Shown: positions 1 through 11,628, numbered from the stretch's first letter. The stretch is DNA of 64,000 bases from Myotis daubentonii (GCF_963259705.1 NC_081840.1:117851074-117915073); one strand, 5' to 3'. The notes: a model not told the origin generated them from the sequence alone. Translations and numbers: made by a program.

Positions 1-1781
1 CTTGCTTCACAACTAGGCCTCATCTGGGCACTTCCAAATCCGATACAAAGAGGAAGAATCTGCAGATCTCTCTGTAGCTCCTGCTAGGTGGCCCCAGGCA
101 GTGGCTGACTTCCCACCTCCTTGGAGATCTAAGAGCCAGTGTACACAGTGTACTCAGTGTGAGACCATACCAGATTACAACTCTACACATCCATAAGTGA
201 CACACTCAAGGGGCAGACTCAGTGAGCACCAAAGCCTGACTGAAGCAAGTCCTGCCCCATAAGGGTGTCTCCTGCACAGCAGCTTTCCCACTGTAGTCAC
301 AGCTGGTCCCCACAGCCAATTGGCATGGAGGTCAATTCCTCCCAATGATACCAACAGCAATCAAGGCTCAACTACAATAAGACTGTGCATAGCCCACAAA
401 GGGGTGCACCAAGAGTGTCCACCTCAGGTGATTAGAGAGGCTGAGCCACTGCGCCCTAGAGGACACCTACTATGTAGGGCCACTCTATCAACTCAATTTA
501 CAGCTACCCAATACATAGAAACAAACACAGGGAAGCCGCAAAAATGAAGAGAAAAAGAAACATGTTACAAATGAAAGAAATGGGAGAAAGAAAACTACTG
601 GATATAGAGTTTAAAACCACAGTTATAAAGTTACTCAAGAATCTTCTAAAAACCTCCAAGCAACTTAGTATGACCTTTTTGGATTTTAGTGAGAATGCCA
701 AAAAAATGGAAAAGGACCAGTCAGAAATTAAGCATACACTGACTGAAATAATGAATAATGTACAGGGATTCAACAGGAGACTAGAGGATGCCAAGAATCA
801 AATCAATGATTCAAAATACAAGGAAGCAAAAAACACCCAAAAAGAAGAGCAAAGAGAAAAAAGAATCCAAAAATATGAAAATAGTGTAAGGAGCCTCTGG
901 GACAACTTCAAGCATACGAACATTTGCATTATAGAGGTGCCAGAAGGAGAAAAGAGAGAGCAAGATATTGAAAACCTATTTGAAGAAATAATGACAGAAA
1001 ACTTACCCTACCTGGTGAAAGAAATAGACCTACAAGTCCAGGAAGCACATAGAACCCCAAACAAGAGGAATCCAAAGAGGACCACACCAAGACACATCAT
1101 AATTAAAATGCTAAGGGCTAAAGACAAAGAGAAAATCTTAAAAGCAGCAAGAGAAAAACAGTTAGTTACCTACAAGGGAGTACGCATACGACTGTCAGCT
1201 GATTTCTCAAAAGAAGCTATGAAAGCCAGAAGGGAGTGGCAAGAAATATTCAAAGTGATGAATAGCAAGAACCTACAACCAAGAATACTCTACCCAGCAA
1301 AGCTATCATTTATTATTGAAGGTCAGATAAAGTGCTTCACAGACAAGAAAAAACTAAAGGAGTTCATCACCACCAAACCAGTATTATATGAAATGCTGAA
1401 GGGTATTCTTTAAGAAGAGGAAGAAAAAGAAAAAGGTAAAGATAAAAAATTATGAACAACAAAGTAACAACAATTAAATATCTATCAACAAGTGATTTTA
1501 AAAATAAAATGAATTAAAAATCTGATGAACAGAATAAATTGGTAGATGGAGTAGAATCAGGGGCATGGAAATGGAACAGACTAACGATTCTCAGAGGGAA
1601 CGGGGTGTGGGGGATGTGGGAGGAGATTAGACCAAGATCTTATATGCATGTGTGCAGTACCTATAGACACAAACAATAGGGTGGCAAGGGCCTAGGGTGG
1701 GGTGGGAACTGGGTCAAGGGGAGCTACAGGGAGAAAAAAGAGGGACATCTGTAATAATCTCAACAATAAAGATTTTAAAAA
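1..1781 (+). mobile_element. HAL1 (half-L1) retrotransposon, 5' end outside window
   Basis: About 540 bp of 5' UTR-like sequence is followed by one L1-type ORF1 (544-1413). A short 3' UTR of about 370 bp comes next, with AATAAA at 1765-1770 and a short A-rich end. ORF2 (endonuclease and reverse transcriptase) is absent, and there is no room for it. The same ORF1-then-3' UTR order recurs in the copy at 29011-31131, so the missing ORF2 is the family structure and not a local deletion. Known: HAL1 elements are L1 derivatives that keep only ORF1 and borrow L1 enzymes. The copy at 29 kb has a longer 5' region, so this one continues left of the window or is 5' truncated. Confidence 0.8.
544..1413 (+). 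CDS. L1-type ORF1 protein of HAL1, uninterrupted
   Basis: An open frame of 289 codons runs from ATG to TAA. L1 ORF1 proteins are RNA-binding trimeric chaperones that package element RNA. Visible order: a basic N-terminus; a lysine- and glutamate-rich helical part (about residues 20-115) fitting the coiled coil; an RRM-like region (about 125-205) with the IIEVPEGE and PRHIIIKM blocks; and a C-terminal domain (about 205-289) with [15 protein letters not shown] and [10 protein letters not shown]. The usual ORF1 length is about 300-340 residues, so this is near full length. The absence of stops suggests a fairly young insertion or chance survival. It is a transposon gene, not a host gene, and expression cannot be judged from sequence. 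Confidence 0.8.
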   Translation: MKRKRNMLQMKEMGERKLLDIEFKTTVIKLLKNLLKTSKQLSMTFLDFSENAKKMEKDQSEIKHTLTEIMNNVQGFNRRLEDAKNQINDSKYKEAKNTQKEEQREKRIQKYENSVRSLWDNFKHTNICIIEVPEGEKREQDIENLFEEIMTENLPYLVKEIDLQVQEAHRTPNKRNPKRTTPRHIIIKMLRAKDKEKILKAAREKQLVTYKGVRIRLSADFSKEAMKARREWQEIFKVMNSKNLQPRILYPAKLSFIIEGQIKCFTDKKKLKEFITTKPVLYEMLKGIL

Positions 1782-4075
1782 CCCAATGCTTTAAAATTAC
1801 AACAGTATCTTAAGTCCTAATTTTTTTTATAATGCACAAATATTTGCATGGAAGAGTGCATTAATTTATTAAATGGTGTATAAATATGTAAATAAATAAT
1901 AAAACTTAAAATCACTGCCATACAAAGTTTATCAATCGTAGTCCTGCTCCCTGAACACAGCTTTATCTGTTGCAAATATTGAGTATTCTGCTCTCTAAAA
2001 GTCCAGATAATTGCTCTGGCTTTAGCAATGAAGTATTCCCATGCAAAGGTCCAGAGTGAGGTTGCATTCTTTGTTGAAGTCTAAGGGTAGGGATGCCCTG
2101 GCTCAGTGTCTAATCTAATGTAAAGTATGGTGACAGACTGATACCACAGGGACTGAGACATTTCCCCTTCTGCTCCAGAATTTCCCTTGAAAACCCTGTA
2201 TCTTTGACACATCCTCCTGAGACTTTTCAAGGCATTTCTGAGGCCCCCTGGATAGTTTTTCCTACAGCGTCAATGTTTCCCTGCTCTAGAAGAGCCAAGT
2301 TGTCTCCCATTACCTTCTCTAGTTATCAGTTCTTTGAGAACAGTATTTGCAAAACAAAGGGAAATAAAAGGAACTGACTTTAGAATTATATATATTTTTT
2401 CTTCAGTGAGTGTCTTACCCCTCAGTCCTTGAATTTATTCCTGTCCTACTTTTTATAGGAATATATAAATCTGTTCTTAAAAAAGACATAAGGTAGTCTA
2501 TGATTAATTTAACAACAAACTGAAGAATGTAGAGTGAGCATAAGAATTTTGGTAGAAAAGATGAATCAAAACATAAATTTAACTTTTGGATTTCAAATAT
2601 ACTAATTTTGTCTAAGTCCTTATAGCAGGGTCAATTGAATTTACTTTACCTGTGTTAATTGAATTTATTTACTAGGTATTAGAGAAAATAAACCAAGAGA
2701 TTTTTATTACTTTGACAACCCTAACAGTATGTTGCTCTTAAGCAAACTATTTTGCCTTTCAATCACTACGATTTACAACTATTCTGATGCTCAAGAATTG
2801 TATATTTTATAAAAGCTAAGCAAAACTAACAAAAATAAATAAAACTGAGATACTATAATATGCCTGATGCCAACCATCTGCCAATTTTTACTCATTTTAT
2901 TACTATAAAACTGTTTAACTTCATTAAGACATTAAGTGTTTGTTATATATCTTTTAAAATATAATTTTATGTTTGGCTCTAAGAACTATCCTATCTGAAT
3001 CACTTCCTTATGGCTACTGTCTAGTAATGTTTTTTATGGTAAATTCATAGAGAAAATTATTTTTTTCATTTTTTTTAAATTTTCTAAAATGACATTATCT
3101 CTATCTCTTTGGTAAAACTTACATAAGATGCAGAAAGAGATATGCTTTCTGTTATGTTTTATTCTTGCTATTATCCATCTCATGATTATATTTTTTAAGA
3201 TGAATCCGTCAGTGTATTCTCTTCTATTCCTTGCATTATATATGTTTATTCTTTCATGTATTTGTTTATGCTTTCACCTATCTAACAGATATACTGGTAT
3301 ATTGACTATATCAATTTTACACTACAAGGCACTCTGAAATATACACACATGTTTACTTCTATCCCCCTCGCTCTGGTGGATTTCCTCATCGGGCTTCTTT
3401 GCTTAAATGCTACCCCTCTTCCTCCGCTCAAAGTTGTAAAGACTCAGTGCCTCTTGTCCGCAAGGATTTTATTTTCTTTGTGACCAAAATGGTTCTGGAA
3501 CCAACAAACCAGTTCGGATACAGCCTGAAGAAAAGTCTCAACATTAGAAAAATAAAGTAATTTTAATCAATAAAAATATATCAACGACAAAAAAATCTGC
3601 ACTATGTATCTGTTAACTACAGATCCCACAAGGTAGCAGCAATAACCTCTACTAGTTTTGCCTATAGGCAAGAGTGGAAGATTGGCAATCTTCTTGTCCC
3701 CTAAACCCAGGACTGGGGATCTGCCTTCTATCAGGTTTTGTACTCTCAGAGGTCCTCTAGCTTTTCATTGATATATTGGAGTGTTGTTTTGTTTTGTTTT
3801 CATCATCTATTGCTAGATTCACTGGTTTCTGGTTCTTTCCTGTTGCCTTTCTTTTTGTTTCTCTTGGAAATCCTTCTACAACTTGAAATAAAAAAGGGGA
3901 TCCTACCCATGCATTTTGCTGACCATATTATGAGACCTCATTTCTGGGGAAAGTATTATTTAATGGCCAGAGAGATATTGTAATGGGCTCATTCCACAAT
4001 CACATAAATGAACTTCAGAAGTTATTAGCTCAGCCTTCCATATCTATCAGCAATTCTTTTTTTTAACATAGTTAT
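1782..4075. other. MDGA2 intron, no recognised feature
   Basis: AT-rich non-coding sequence. I see no convincing exon, RNA gene or assignable repeat. Short open frames here, such as 3128-3337, have low-complexity, hydrophobic translations typical of AT-rich DNA. Confidence 0.6.
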
Positions 4076-4330
4076 ATTTTTTATTTATTGTTATTTTTTA
4101 GGTTGTTAATTCACTTTAATTGAATTTATTGGGGCCACAGTGGTTAAAAAATTATATAGGTTTCAGATGTACAATTCTATAATACATAATCTGTATATTG
4201 TATTTTGTGTTCACCATCCTAAGTCATGTATCTTTCCATCACCATTTATCCATCCTTTATCCCCTCGTATCTTCCCACTCCCCCCTTTTTCCTCTGGTAA
4301 TGACCACACTGTTATCAGCAATTCCTTCTA
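4076..4330 (-). mobile_element. L1 3' UTR fragment
   Basis: Read on the minus strand this is an L1 3' end. The + strand shows the typical antisense order: a T-rich start, ggttgttaattcac, tttattggggccac, a tataggtttcagatgt block, then pyrimidine-rich text ending near a ggtaatgacc block. No ORF2 part remains. Confidence 0.5.
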
Positions 4331-4744
4331 ACACTTCACTATAGATATGTGTACAGTACTGTTCTGACACATGGACATTTGGGGCTGCCTAAAGGGAGTT
4401 TGGGAAATTGTGGCTTCCTGGAATGTATTGAATGTGTTTCTACATGTCTTAGAGAAGCCTGTGAATGCCTTTACTTTTCTACCAACAATGGTGATTTAGA
4501 AATAGGTGTGATATAATTAGATCAGGACTTTAAGGATGACTGATAACTTTTGGGTTAGTTGTTAAGGGGAGCAAACTGAAAAACTGAACAAGACTATCAA
4601 GCAATGCTTTGCACATACTTGTTCAATGTATATTGTAAAGGACATGGGCAGAAAGTAAACATAAAATCAAATTGCCAGTCAGCATGAGCATAAATATACA
4701 TTCTGAATGGGCAGTAGATTGAAGAGCATTGAGCAGCTCAGTGT
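4331..4744. other. MDGA2 intron, nothing recognised
   Basis: Unique-looking AT-rich sequence between an L1 fragment and a MIR element. No supported feature. Confidence 0.55.
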
Positions 4745-4965
4745 AGTGGGGGAGCCTCAGGTTAAAGCCAAACTCCACTCATCATTAGCTCTATGTGAAT
4801 ATGAACAAGACACTTGATCTCACCTGACCTCAATTTTCTCATCTGCAAATTAGGAGTAGTAATGGCAAATACTTCATAGTGTTGTTATGATTGAGTGTTA
4901 AATGATTTAATGTTTATAAAACTCTTTTAAAATGCTCTTGTAGCGGTAGAGTTATATACAAATTG
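4745..4965 (+). mobile_element. MIR SINE
   Basis: Contains the mammalian-wide interspersed repeat order: a ctctatgtgaatatg core, ctcaattttctcatctgcaaat, then an AT-rich 3' part with catagtgttgttatgattgag and taaatgatttaatg. It is diverged, as expected of a repeat older than the placental radiation. Confidence 0.7.
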
Positions 4966-5012
4966 CTATTGCTATTCTATTTAAACAAATGGTTGCAAAC
5001 AAGAGTAGGATA

Positions 5013-5165
5013 GCCTTGGCCAGTGTTGCTGGTTGAGCATCATCCCTGCACTAAAAGGTCATCAGCTCAATTTCTGGGCAGGGCACATGCCCAGATTGCA
5101 ACTGATCCATGTTTTTCTCTCTCTCTTCGATCCTCTCTCTCTAAAAAGTCAATAATTTTTTAAAA
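5013..5165 (+). mobile_element. Ves-type SINE, old and short
   Basis: A tRNA-like head (gccttggccagtgttgctgg) is followed by agcatcatc, a gggcacatgcc block, a CT-rich stretch and a short A/T tail. GTAGGATA occurs on both sides (5005-5012 and 5170-5177), a likely short target-site duplication. Confidence 0.65.
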
Positions 5166-5177
5166 GGGGGTAGGATA

Positions 5178-5912
5178 ATATTTAATGAGACTTAACAAGG
5201 TATGAACTATTTTAATGTACTATAGAAATATTTTTTTATATTGGGGATAAGAATAAATTAAAAATTTTATATATTTACAAAACTATGACCACTCTGTACC
5301 TACAGTTTTACAATTTTATTTTATTCACTTAAATTATTTGGGCATTTTTCCATGTCAGGACATAAAGTTTTTACCATTTTGATGGTTGTTTAGAGTTAGG
5401 AGTGGAGTTTGAAATAGTTTAATCCACCATTTTCCCTCCATATCATGGGTTGACAGTACTTCTTAGAAGAACTACAGTTCTTTAGATTCCTTGTTGCAAT
5501 GTGATATTTGCAGCCCTATAAAATGAGTCATAGTTAATATCTGGTTCTTTTGTTGTTTAGAGTGACTTTTTCCTTTCCAAAGAGAAAATAGCTCTTGCTA
5601 CTCATAATAACCTGGATTCTTTATAGTGGAGAAAACCTAAATCTGTGTAATCATCTGAAATATAGCAGTGGCAAAAGTAAATTTTGTAGTAATAAATCTT
5701 TTAAAACTCAGTTAAAAATAATGGATTGAACACATGTATTAAGACTTTTGTTATAAAGTTGTAAAAATGACAGTCATAATGGGGAAGGAGACTTCAACAA
5801 ACAAATCATTGGAATATAAACAGCATCTGGTCAGCTGAAAGGGAAAAATAAAGCTGAATTCTGAGCCAACATTGTTAAAACAGAGAAGAAACGTGATTTA
5901 TATAACAGAATC
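5178..5912. other. MDGA2 intron, nothing recognised
   Basis: AT-rich sequence with short homopolymer runs. No exon, RNA or repeat could be supported. Confidence 0.55.
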
Positions 5913-5920
5913 CTCTAATC

Positions 5921-6132
5921 CAGTGGTTCTCAACCTTTTGGCCCTTTAAATACAGTTCCTCATGTTGTGACCCAACCATAAAATTATTTTCATTGCTACT
6001 TCATAACTGTAATGTTGCTACTATTATGAATCGTAATGTAAATATCTGATATGCAGGATGGTCTTAGGCGACCCCTGTGAAAGGGTCGTTCGACCGCCAA
6101 AGAGGTCACGACCCACAGGTTGAGAACTGCTG
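5921..6132 (-). mobile_element. hAT miniature element, SPIN-like
   Basis: Begins CAGTGGTTCTCAACC and ends GGTTGAGAACTGCTG, near-perfect terminal inverted repeats. The inside carries the ggtcttaggcgacccctgtg block of the SPIN family. It is flanked by the 8-bp duplication CTCTAATC / CTCTAACC (5913-5920, 6133-6140) with the TA centre typical of hAT targets. It has no coding capacity and needs a hAT transposase supplied in trans. Confidence 0.82.
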
Positions 6133-6140
6133 CTCTAACC

Positions 6141-7336
6141 CCTCTTCCCAACACCAAGGCTTAAGAAATTACTGTATCCACTGTCTGTGGATATAGAGGG
6201 GAAGGCAAGACTAAAGCACTGGGGGAATTGGCTAAAAAGCAATTAGACCCCAATTCTCTCTCCTTGACTCTGCATAGTTGAGTGGTAGCCCCTCTCACAC
6301 TCCAAAGAAAAAGAAAGTGTTGTATTCTGAAAAGGGTAAATGATAGGGTCTCTGCTCAGGTAAATGAGAACAGTAATTTAGAACAGGGTGAGTACTGTAA
6401 ATGACCATTGATTTGATAAAGGTGAAACAGCCAGTACCCAGCCCTACTCTCCTGCCACCACAGCTCCAGGATGCTGGAAACATAGCGCACATCCAGGATG
6501 AAAATGGAAGATAATTTTCCAGGGAATATGGGGTGGAGGGGAGAGAATCCTGAAACTAATTACATCAGAGGTCCCCAAACTAATGGCCCAGGAGAGCATC
6601 ATATAATCAAGACCACAGTTAGCAATTCCCATCTATGGGCATGGAATTTCCAAACAGTATTTTAGTGTTCTACTCTTAATATGAGTAAACAGCTATGAAC
6701 CAGTACATATTTATGAAAGGCATCTTAGATGAAAGAAGGAGGGGAAGAAAAAGAAAATCATATGGAAAGAGAGATGATAAAGAGGGAGTAAACTTATCTT
6801 TGAAACTGTTTATTAATCTCAGAGTGTTAAACATACTCTTGCATCCAGGAATAGTTTGCTGTTAAAAATAATTAACAAGTATAAATGAGCTTTTGGCAAT
6901 TAAAGATCAGATAGTTGTGAGGGAAACTCAATAGGAGGTTTGGAAATTAAAGAAATCTCTCAAGAAGTAGAGCAAACAGATAATGAAATGGAAATTATAA
7001 GAAAAAAATAGAGAATTATTCCAGGAGGCTTGTAATTTGAATAATATGAGTCCCAGAAAAAAGGTGAAGAGTAATAATAGAGAAAATTAATTATCAAAGA
7101 ATTAGGATAAGAAACTTTCCCAGAATGGAAGGAGAGAACACAGGACAGAAGCTAGTGGAAGTTGACAATGGTGCAGGGATATTCAGAGATTACAGCTGCT
7201 GAGCAGATTCAAAATGCAGCCTGTCCAGAGTGGAAAGCTAGAAGCTCTTCCACAAAAAGAAGTGAATAAAATGCTTAATGTATTTGTATATTCTGAGACA
7301 GAGAAGTACTCTGATGAGCTGCAGGTGAATTAATGA
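6141..7336. other. MDGA2 intron, no assignable repeat
   Basis: Mixed, purine-rich intronic sequence. A short stretch near 6565 resembles a hAT end but has no matching partner. Otherwise nothing was recognised. Confidence 0.5.
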
Positions 7337-7454
7337 TCTATACTAATAAAAGGGTAATATGCTAATTAGACTGGATCTACCGGACATCTTCCGGACTTCC
7401 GACTTCCTTCCGGACAAAACCACAGTGGCAGAGACTGAGGCAGAGGTGGTTAGG

Positions 7455-7745
7455 GGCGATCAGGCGGGCAGGAGAGCAAGCAGTTAAGGGCAATCTGGCC
7501 AGCAGGGGAGCAAGCAGTTAGGGGGTGATCAGGCTGGTGGAGGAGGGCAGTTGGGAGTGATCAGGCCAGCAGAGGAGGGCAGTTGGGGGTGATCAGGCCA
7601 GCAGGGGAGCAGTTAGGTAGCTATCAGGCCAGCAGGGGAGCAGTTAGGTAGCTATCAGGCCAGCAGGGGAGCAATTAGGGGTGATCAGACTGGCAGGCAG
7701 AGGAGGTTAGGGGCAATCAAGCAGGCAGGCAGGCAGGCAGGCAGG
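7455..7745 (+). repeat. Helibat internal minisatellite and GGCA run
   Basis: Several imperfect units of about 35 bp share a gatcaggccagcaggggag core. A tetranucleotide (GGCA)n run follows. Unit number differs among Helibat copies in this window. Confidence 0.8.
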
Positions 7746-7781
7746 CGAGATATTAGGAGCCAGCAGTCCTGGATTGTGAGA

Positions 7782-7839
7782 GGGATGTCTGATTGCCGGT
7801 TTAGGCCTGATCAGGCCTAAATCGGCAGTCAGACATCCC
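7782..7839. repeat. 58-bp near-perfect palindrome inside the Helibat
   Basis: The halves 7782-7810 and 7811-7839 are reverse complements at 27 of 29 positions with no loop. The centre is cctga/tcagg. Helibats often show an inverted repeat here; the absence of a spacer is notable. Confidence 0.85.
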
Positions 7840-7928
7840 CTGAGGGGTCCCAGATTGAAGGGGGTGCAGGCTGGGCTGAGGGACAACCCGTCCCTTCTGT
7901 GCACAAATTCCGTGCACTGGGCCTCTAG

Positions 7929-9653
7929 TAACTAAATAAAATAGTATCAAAGAAAAATCACTGTTCTTTAAGGAAAACCAAAAGTGGTACAAAAAAGGAA
8001 AAATTACCTAGTATTCTATTGGCTCAGAAATGAATATCATTCATTGGGTAATAATACAAAAAATGCTGAGTAGTGATTAAACTGAAATGAGGATATGACT
8101 GTATTTGGGAACTTCGGGGGATAAGAGGTGCATCCTATATCTGTGCATCTGTGTGCTTTTGTGGTGGAGGTGAGTGACACTGGGCAATGCAGGAGAACTA
8201 AATCCCCATATTCCATTTAATGGAAAGCCAATACAGAATGCCTCAAACAAAGAAACAGAAGAAAATGTATAAACATGTTATTTGGATTTATGACAGTAAT
8301 AAAATATGCTAAAATGGTTGAAAACTATTCCATTAAGTGAGTTTAAAGGGCTTTGGGTGGCATTTGTATTTTAAAAACAAATATCTTAAAAACATTTGAT
8401 GCTAAATTATACATATAATTTTTATAAAACAAAATTATAAGAGAAAAGTGGATGGTTTTCTATAACTTGCAGATTACTAAAAACTAAAGTGATTTTTAAG
8501 AACTAAATCATGGGGTGGGGAGTTCCTTTAAAAACCCCTGTTACTTCTAAAAATCAATTTTGTGTTTTGTTGTCTTATTCAGGAATTTGGAGAAATACCA
8601 CAAGAAAAGATTACAAGAACTCTACATTGTTGCCTTTAGCACTATTTGTCCCAGAATTAGTTTCTTTAGGAGGTAAGGGTGAGAAACATGAATATCACTT
8701 TTTAATGGGTAGGAGAAGAAGGTCTGGCACCAGTGTAGCAATAGTTCACCTGCCAACCTAACTTAACTTTAAAATGCAAATACACAAAGGGGCATATGGA
8801 GAGAAAAATATGTATATTAATATTACTTTTTGTTTAAATAAGCAAAATGAACTCATATATTAAATATATCTTTAAATCTGTAACTGTCAACAGCAAATTT
8901 TTATATAAAAGTTAGTTACAGAATATCAGCTCATATTTATCACTCAGTTTTCCTCTGTTCTTTATCCTTACCTTAATGGTGAGGAAACCATTTGTGCTTA
9001 TTCTGTTTTCTTCATAACATAATATTATTTGTAAGAGACCAGAAGAACTAAACACTGTTTGTATAAATGTACATAAAAATATAAAGACACAGAACGTACA
9101 TTTTCAATGACCTTTTCACAAGATACCATCTTCTACACCTATAATCAATGCATCATGTCAATGAGAACTGCTAGGTGGTCTGTGTGCTCCAAACTAGACA
9201 ATACATTTCCCATGAAGTTTTCTCTCTACTTATAAGAGACTCTGAAAATCAGTATTGACATTGATACAAAAATCAAATTGAAAGGATAGAAGAAAAATTC
9301 TAAACTATTCAGACAAGTATATCTGTAAAGATGTTAATAAGATCCTTTTAATGGACATTTATTTAGTATTATATAAAACCAAAAATATGTTAGATACTGG
9401 AGGCCAGAGATAGGACTTCAGAGCTAATGAAGAATAGTAGAAAACATTAACATGTAAATAAAAAATACCAAGAGTATAAAATTGCATATGTAGAATCTTA
9501 CTTATTAATTTCCAGAAGGTGTAGAACTTCTACTGAAAATACATTGTTTTAAGGCAAATAAGAAATATAACATTTAAATTATTAGGCTTGGATTATTTTC
9601 TCTACTTCAATATACTGGGCATGTGTTTATTCATTAAACTAATTGCTATAATT
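7929..9653. other. MDGA2 intron, nothing recognised
   Basis: AT-rich sequence without a convincing exon or repeat. The short open frame at 8510-8761 has no recognisable domain and no splice or Kozak support. Confidence 0.5.
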
Positions 9654-9668
9654 CCACAGGTAGTTTTT

Positions 9669-9893
9669 GTTGTTGTTTATCCTCATCTGAGGATATTTTT
9701 CCATTGATTTTTAAAGAGAGTAGAAGGGAGAAGGAGAAACACAGAGAGAGAAACATCAATGTGAGAGAAACACATAGATTAGTTGTCTCCCACAAGCCTT
9801 CAACCAAGGTACCTGCCCTTGACTAGAATTTAACTAGGGACCCTCCAGTCTGCAGGCTGACATTCTATCCACTGAGTCAAACTTGGTAGACCT
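9669..9893 (-). mobile_element. Ves SINE with target-site duplication
   Basis: The minus strand reads tRNA-like head, body and CT-rich/A tail. It is flanked by a perfect 15-bp direct repeat, CCACAGGTAGTTTTT, at 9654-9668 and 9894-9908, the mark of L1-driven insertion. It is diverged from the youngest Ves copies. Confidence 0.85.
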
Positions 9894-9908
9894 CCACAGG
9901 TAGTTTTT

Positions 9909-10200
9909 AAAAGCCTACTCTGTGTCAGCAATTATGCTAGCTACTTAGGAAAAATAACTAAGGAGAGACATTTTTCTGCTCTCAAAGGCAGAATGTCAGG
10001 CCAGATACAGATAAATGGAGAATCACTTATTAGAGGATGGTAAATGCCATCAAGGGAAAGTCATCGGGACAGGAACAGAATCTTCATAGACCCTACATTT
10101 TAGAATTATGCAACTGCAAAGGTTGAAAGAACTGCTGGTGGTCATCTATTTTTTCTATAGACCAGTAAACTGAAACACAGAGAGAATAACAGTGTAGGTA
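9909..10200 (-). mobile_element. probable L2 fragment
   Basis: The sequence follows the antisense L2 pattern: a cctactctgtgtcagcaat phrase, then a segment ending in ccatcaagggaaag. It is highly diverged, and the boundaries are approximate. Confidence 0.4.
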
Positions 10201-10208
10201 GAAACAGA

Positions 10209-10212
<4 letters not shown>

Positions 10213-10258
<46 letters not shown>
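10213..10258. repeat. uninterrupted A run of about 46 bases
   Basis: A pure A tract sits directly 5' of a Ves SINE head. It may be the tail of an earlier retroposon into which the SINE inserted. Its length is prone to assembly error. Confidence 0.85.
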
Positions 10259-10259
<1 letters not shown>

Positions 10260-10503
10260 CCCTGACCAGTTTGGCTCAGTGGATAGAGCGTCAGCCTGCA
10301 GACTGAGGGGTCCCGGATTCGATTCCAGTCAAGGGCATGTACTTTGGTTGCAGGCACATCCCCAGTGGGAGGTGTGCAGGAAGCAGCTGATCGATGTTTC
10401 TTTCTCATCGATGTTTCAAACTCTCTATCCCTCTCCCTTCCTCTGTGTCAAAAATCAATAAAATATATTTAAAAATAATAATAATAATAAAATAAAATAA
10501 ATC
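10259..10503 (+). mobile_element. Ves SINE, full length
   Basis: The tRNA-like head includes the B box ggattcgattcc. It is followed by the gggcatgtac and gcagctgatcgatgtttc blocks, ctctccctt pyrimidines and an A-rich (AAT)n tail. It is well preserved, and Ves SINEs are bat-specific. Confidence 0.9.
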
Positions 10504-11004
10504 ACATGCATGTTCCAAAAGCCTAACCATGCATTCTCTAATTACCACATGAAATGGTTGGAGTGTTTGGTTCCAAAAGAGTTTAATGTCCTCTATGTAT
10601 TTAACCACGCCATTCAATAATTGAATAATTATTGAAACAAAGAACTATAAGGTGTGAGGCAGAGGTTATTCTTTAACTGGAACAATTTTCCAAAGAAATA
10701 CTCAGGGTGCAAAAACAAAAAATGTTTCCCTTAAGAAGAGGAAGAAGATAGGGTTGTCCACTTTCACCACTCTTGTTCAACGTAGTATTGGAGGTCCTAG
10801 CCACAGTGATAAGACTAGAAGAAAAAATAAAAGGCATCCAAATTGGAAAGGAGGAAGTAAAGCTGTCATTATTTACATTATGTACATAGAAAACACTATA
10901 GTCTCCACCAAAAAACTATTAGATTTAATAAATGAATGTGGCAAAGAAGCAGGATACAAAATTAACATCCATGAACTGATGGCCTTTTCATAGACCAGTT
11001 AGAG

Positions 11005-11219
11005 CAGCCGTGGGCAAACTACAGCCCGCGGGCCGAATCCGGCCCGTTTGAAATGAATAAAACTAAAAAAAAAAAAAGACCGTACCCTTTTATGTAATGA
11101 TGTTTACTTTGAATTTATATTAGTTCACACAAACACTCCATCCATGCTTTTGTTCCGGCCCTCCGGTCTAGTTTAAGAATCCATTGTGGCCTTTGAGTCA
11201 AAAAGTATGCCCACCCCTG
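11005..11219 (+). mobile_element. hAT miniature element with perfect 8-bp duplication
   Basis: Ends are CAGCCGTGGGCAAACTA and tatgcccacccCTG. The perfect target duplication AGTTAGAG (10997-11004, 11220-11227) has a central TA. The interior has a cccgcgggccg block and a short A run but no ORF. It differs from the SPIN-like copies. I leave the family name open. Confidence 0.85.
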
Positions 11220-11628
11220 AGTTAGAGGCTCAGTGCACGAATTTGTGCATGGCCAGTCAGGCCCCAATTGGGGCGGATTGGGGTTGGGCCTGTTGGGAGG
11301 AGGAGATGGCGGGAGGTGGCCAGGCTGGCTGGGAAGAGGGGCTGCGGGCGATTGGCCAGCAAGCCCCACCCCCGATTGTGGTTGGGGGGCCGATTGGGGG
11401 CAGGGCTGGCCATAGGAAGGGGCTATGGGCAGTGGGTCAGCCGGCCCTGCTCCTCATCTGGCGGGGGGGTGTGATCAGGGGTGGAGCGGTCATGGGGAGG
11501 GGCTGCAGGAGGTTGGCCAGCCAGCCCCACCCCTGATCAGGCTATTTTGCTGGCCACAGTGGGCGTAATAGCAACCAGTCCTTCTGGTTGTTACTGTGTT
11601 ACAGTTGCTGGCTTTTTATATATATAGA
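11220..11628 (-). mobile_element. Helitron, GC-rich subfamily, tip split by a hAT
   Basis: The 3' end on the + strand reads ttagaggctcagtgcacgaa with the GTGCAC-type hairpin. The 5' end is TCTATATATATAAAAAGCC on the minus strand, ending at 11628 before T11629. The body is a string of gccccaattgggg-like palindromes. It belongs to the same subfamily as 52079-52452. The last bases of its 3' tip lie in the duplicated target of the hAT at 11005-11219, so the hAT came later. Confidence 0.78.

Larger units (their letters stand above)
7337..7928 (+). mobile_element. Helibat (non-autonomous Helitron), complete
   Basis: The 5' end TCTATACTAATAAAAG and the 3' end GGGCCTCTAG fit Helitron rules (5' TC, 3' CTRR). 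A short GTGCAC...GTGCAC hairpin (7899-7917) lies just before the terminus. The flanks are A at 7336 and T at 7929, so insertion was at an AT dinucleotide with no target duplication. The interior has tandem units of about 35 bp built on ggccagcaggggag (7455-7700), a GGCA run (7717-7745) and a large palindrome (7782-7839). It has no rep/helicase ORF, so it depended on an autonomous partner. Confidence 0.9.

Noticed and set aside
6565..6600. hAT-like end (cagaggtccccaaacta)
   Set aside because: No matching opposite end or 8-bp duplication was found; about 20 bases of similarity is not enough.
7455..7745. CRISPR-like array
   Set aside because: Units are imperfect, contiguous and belong to a Helibat minisatellite; there are no unique spacers, and this is a mammalian genome.
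10259..10330. tRNA gene
   Set aside because: It is the tRNA-derived head of a Ves SINE, followed by the usual SINE body and tail.
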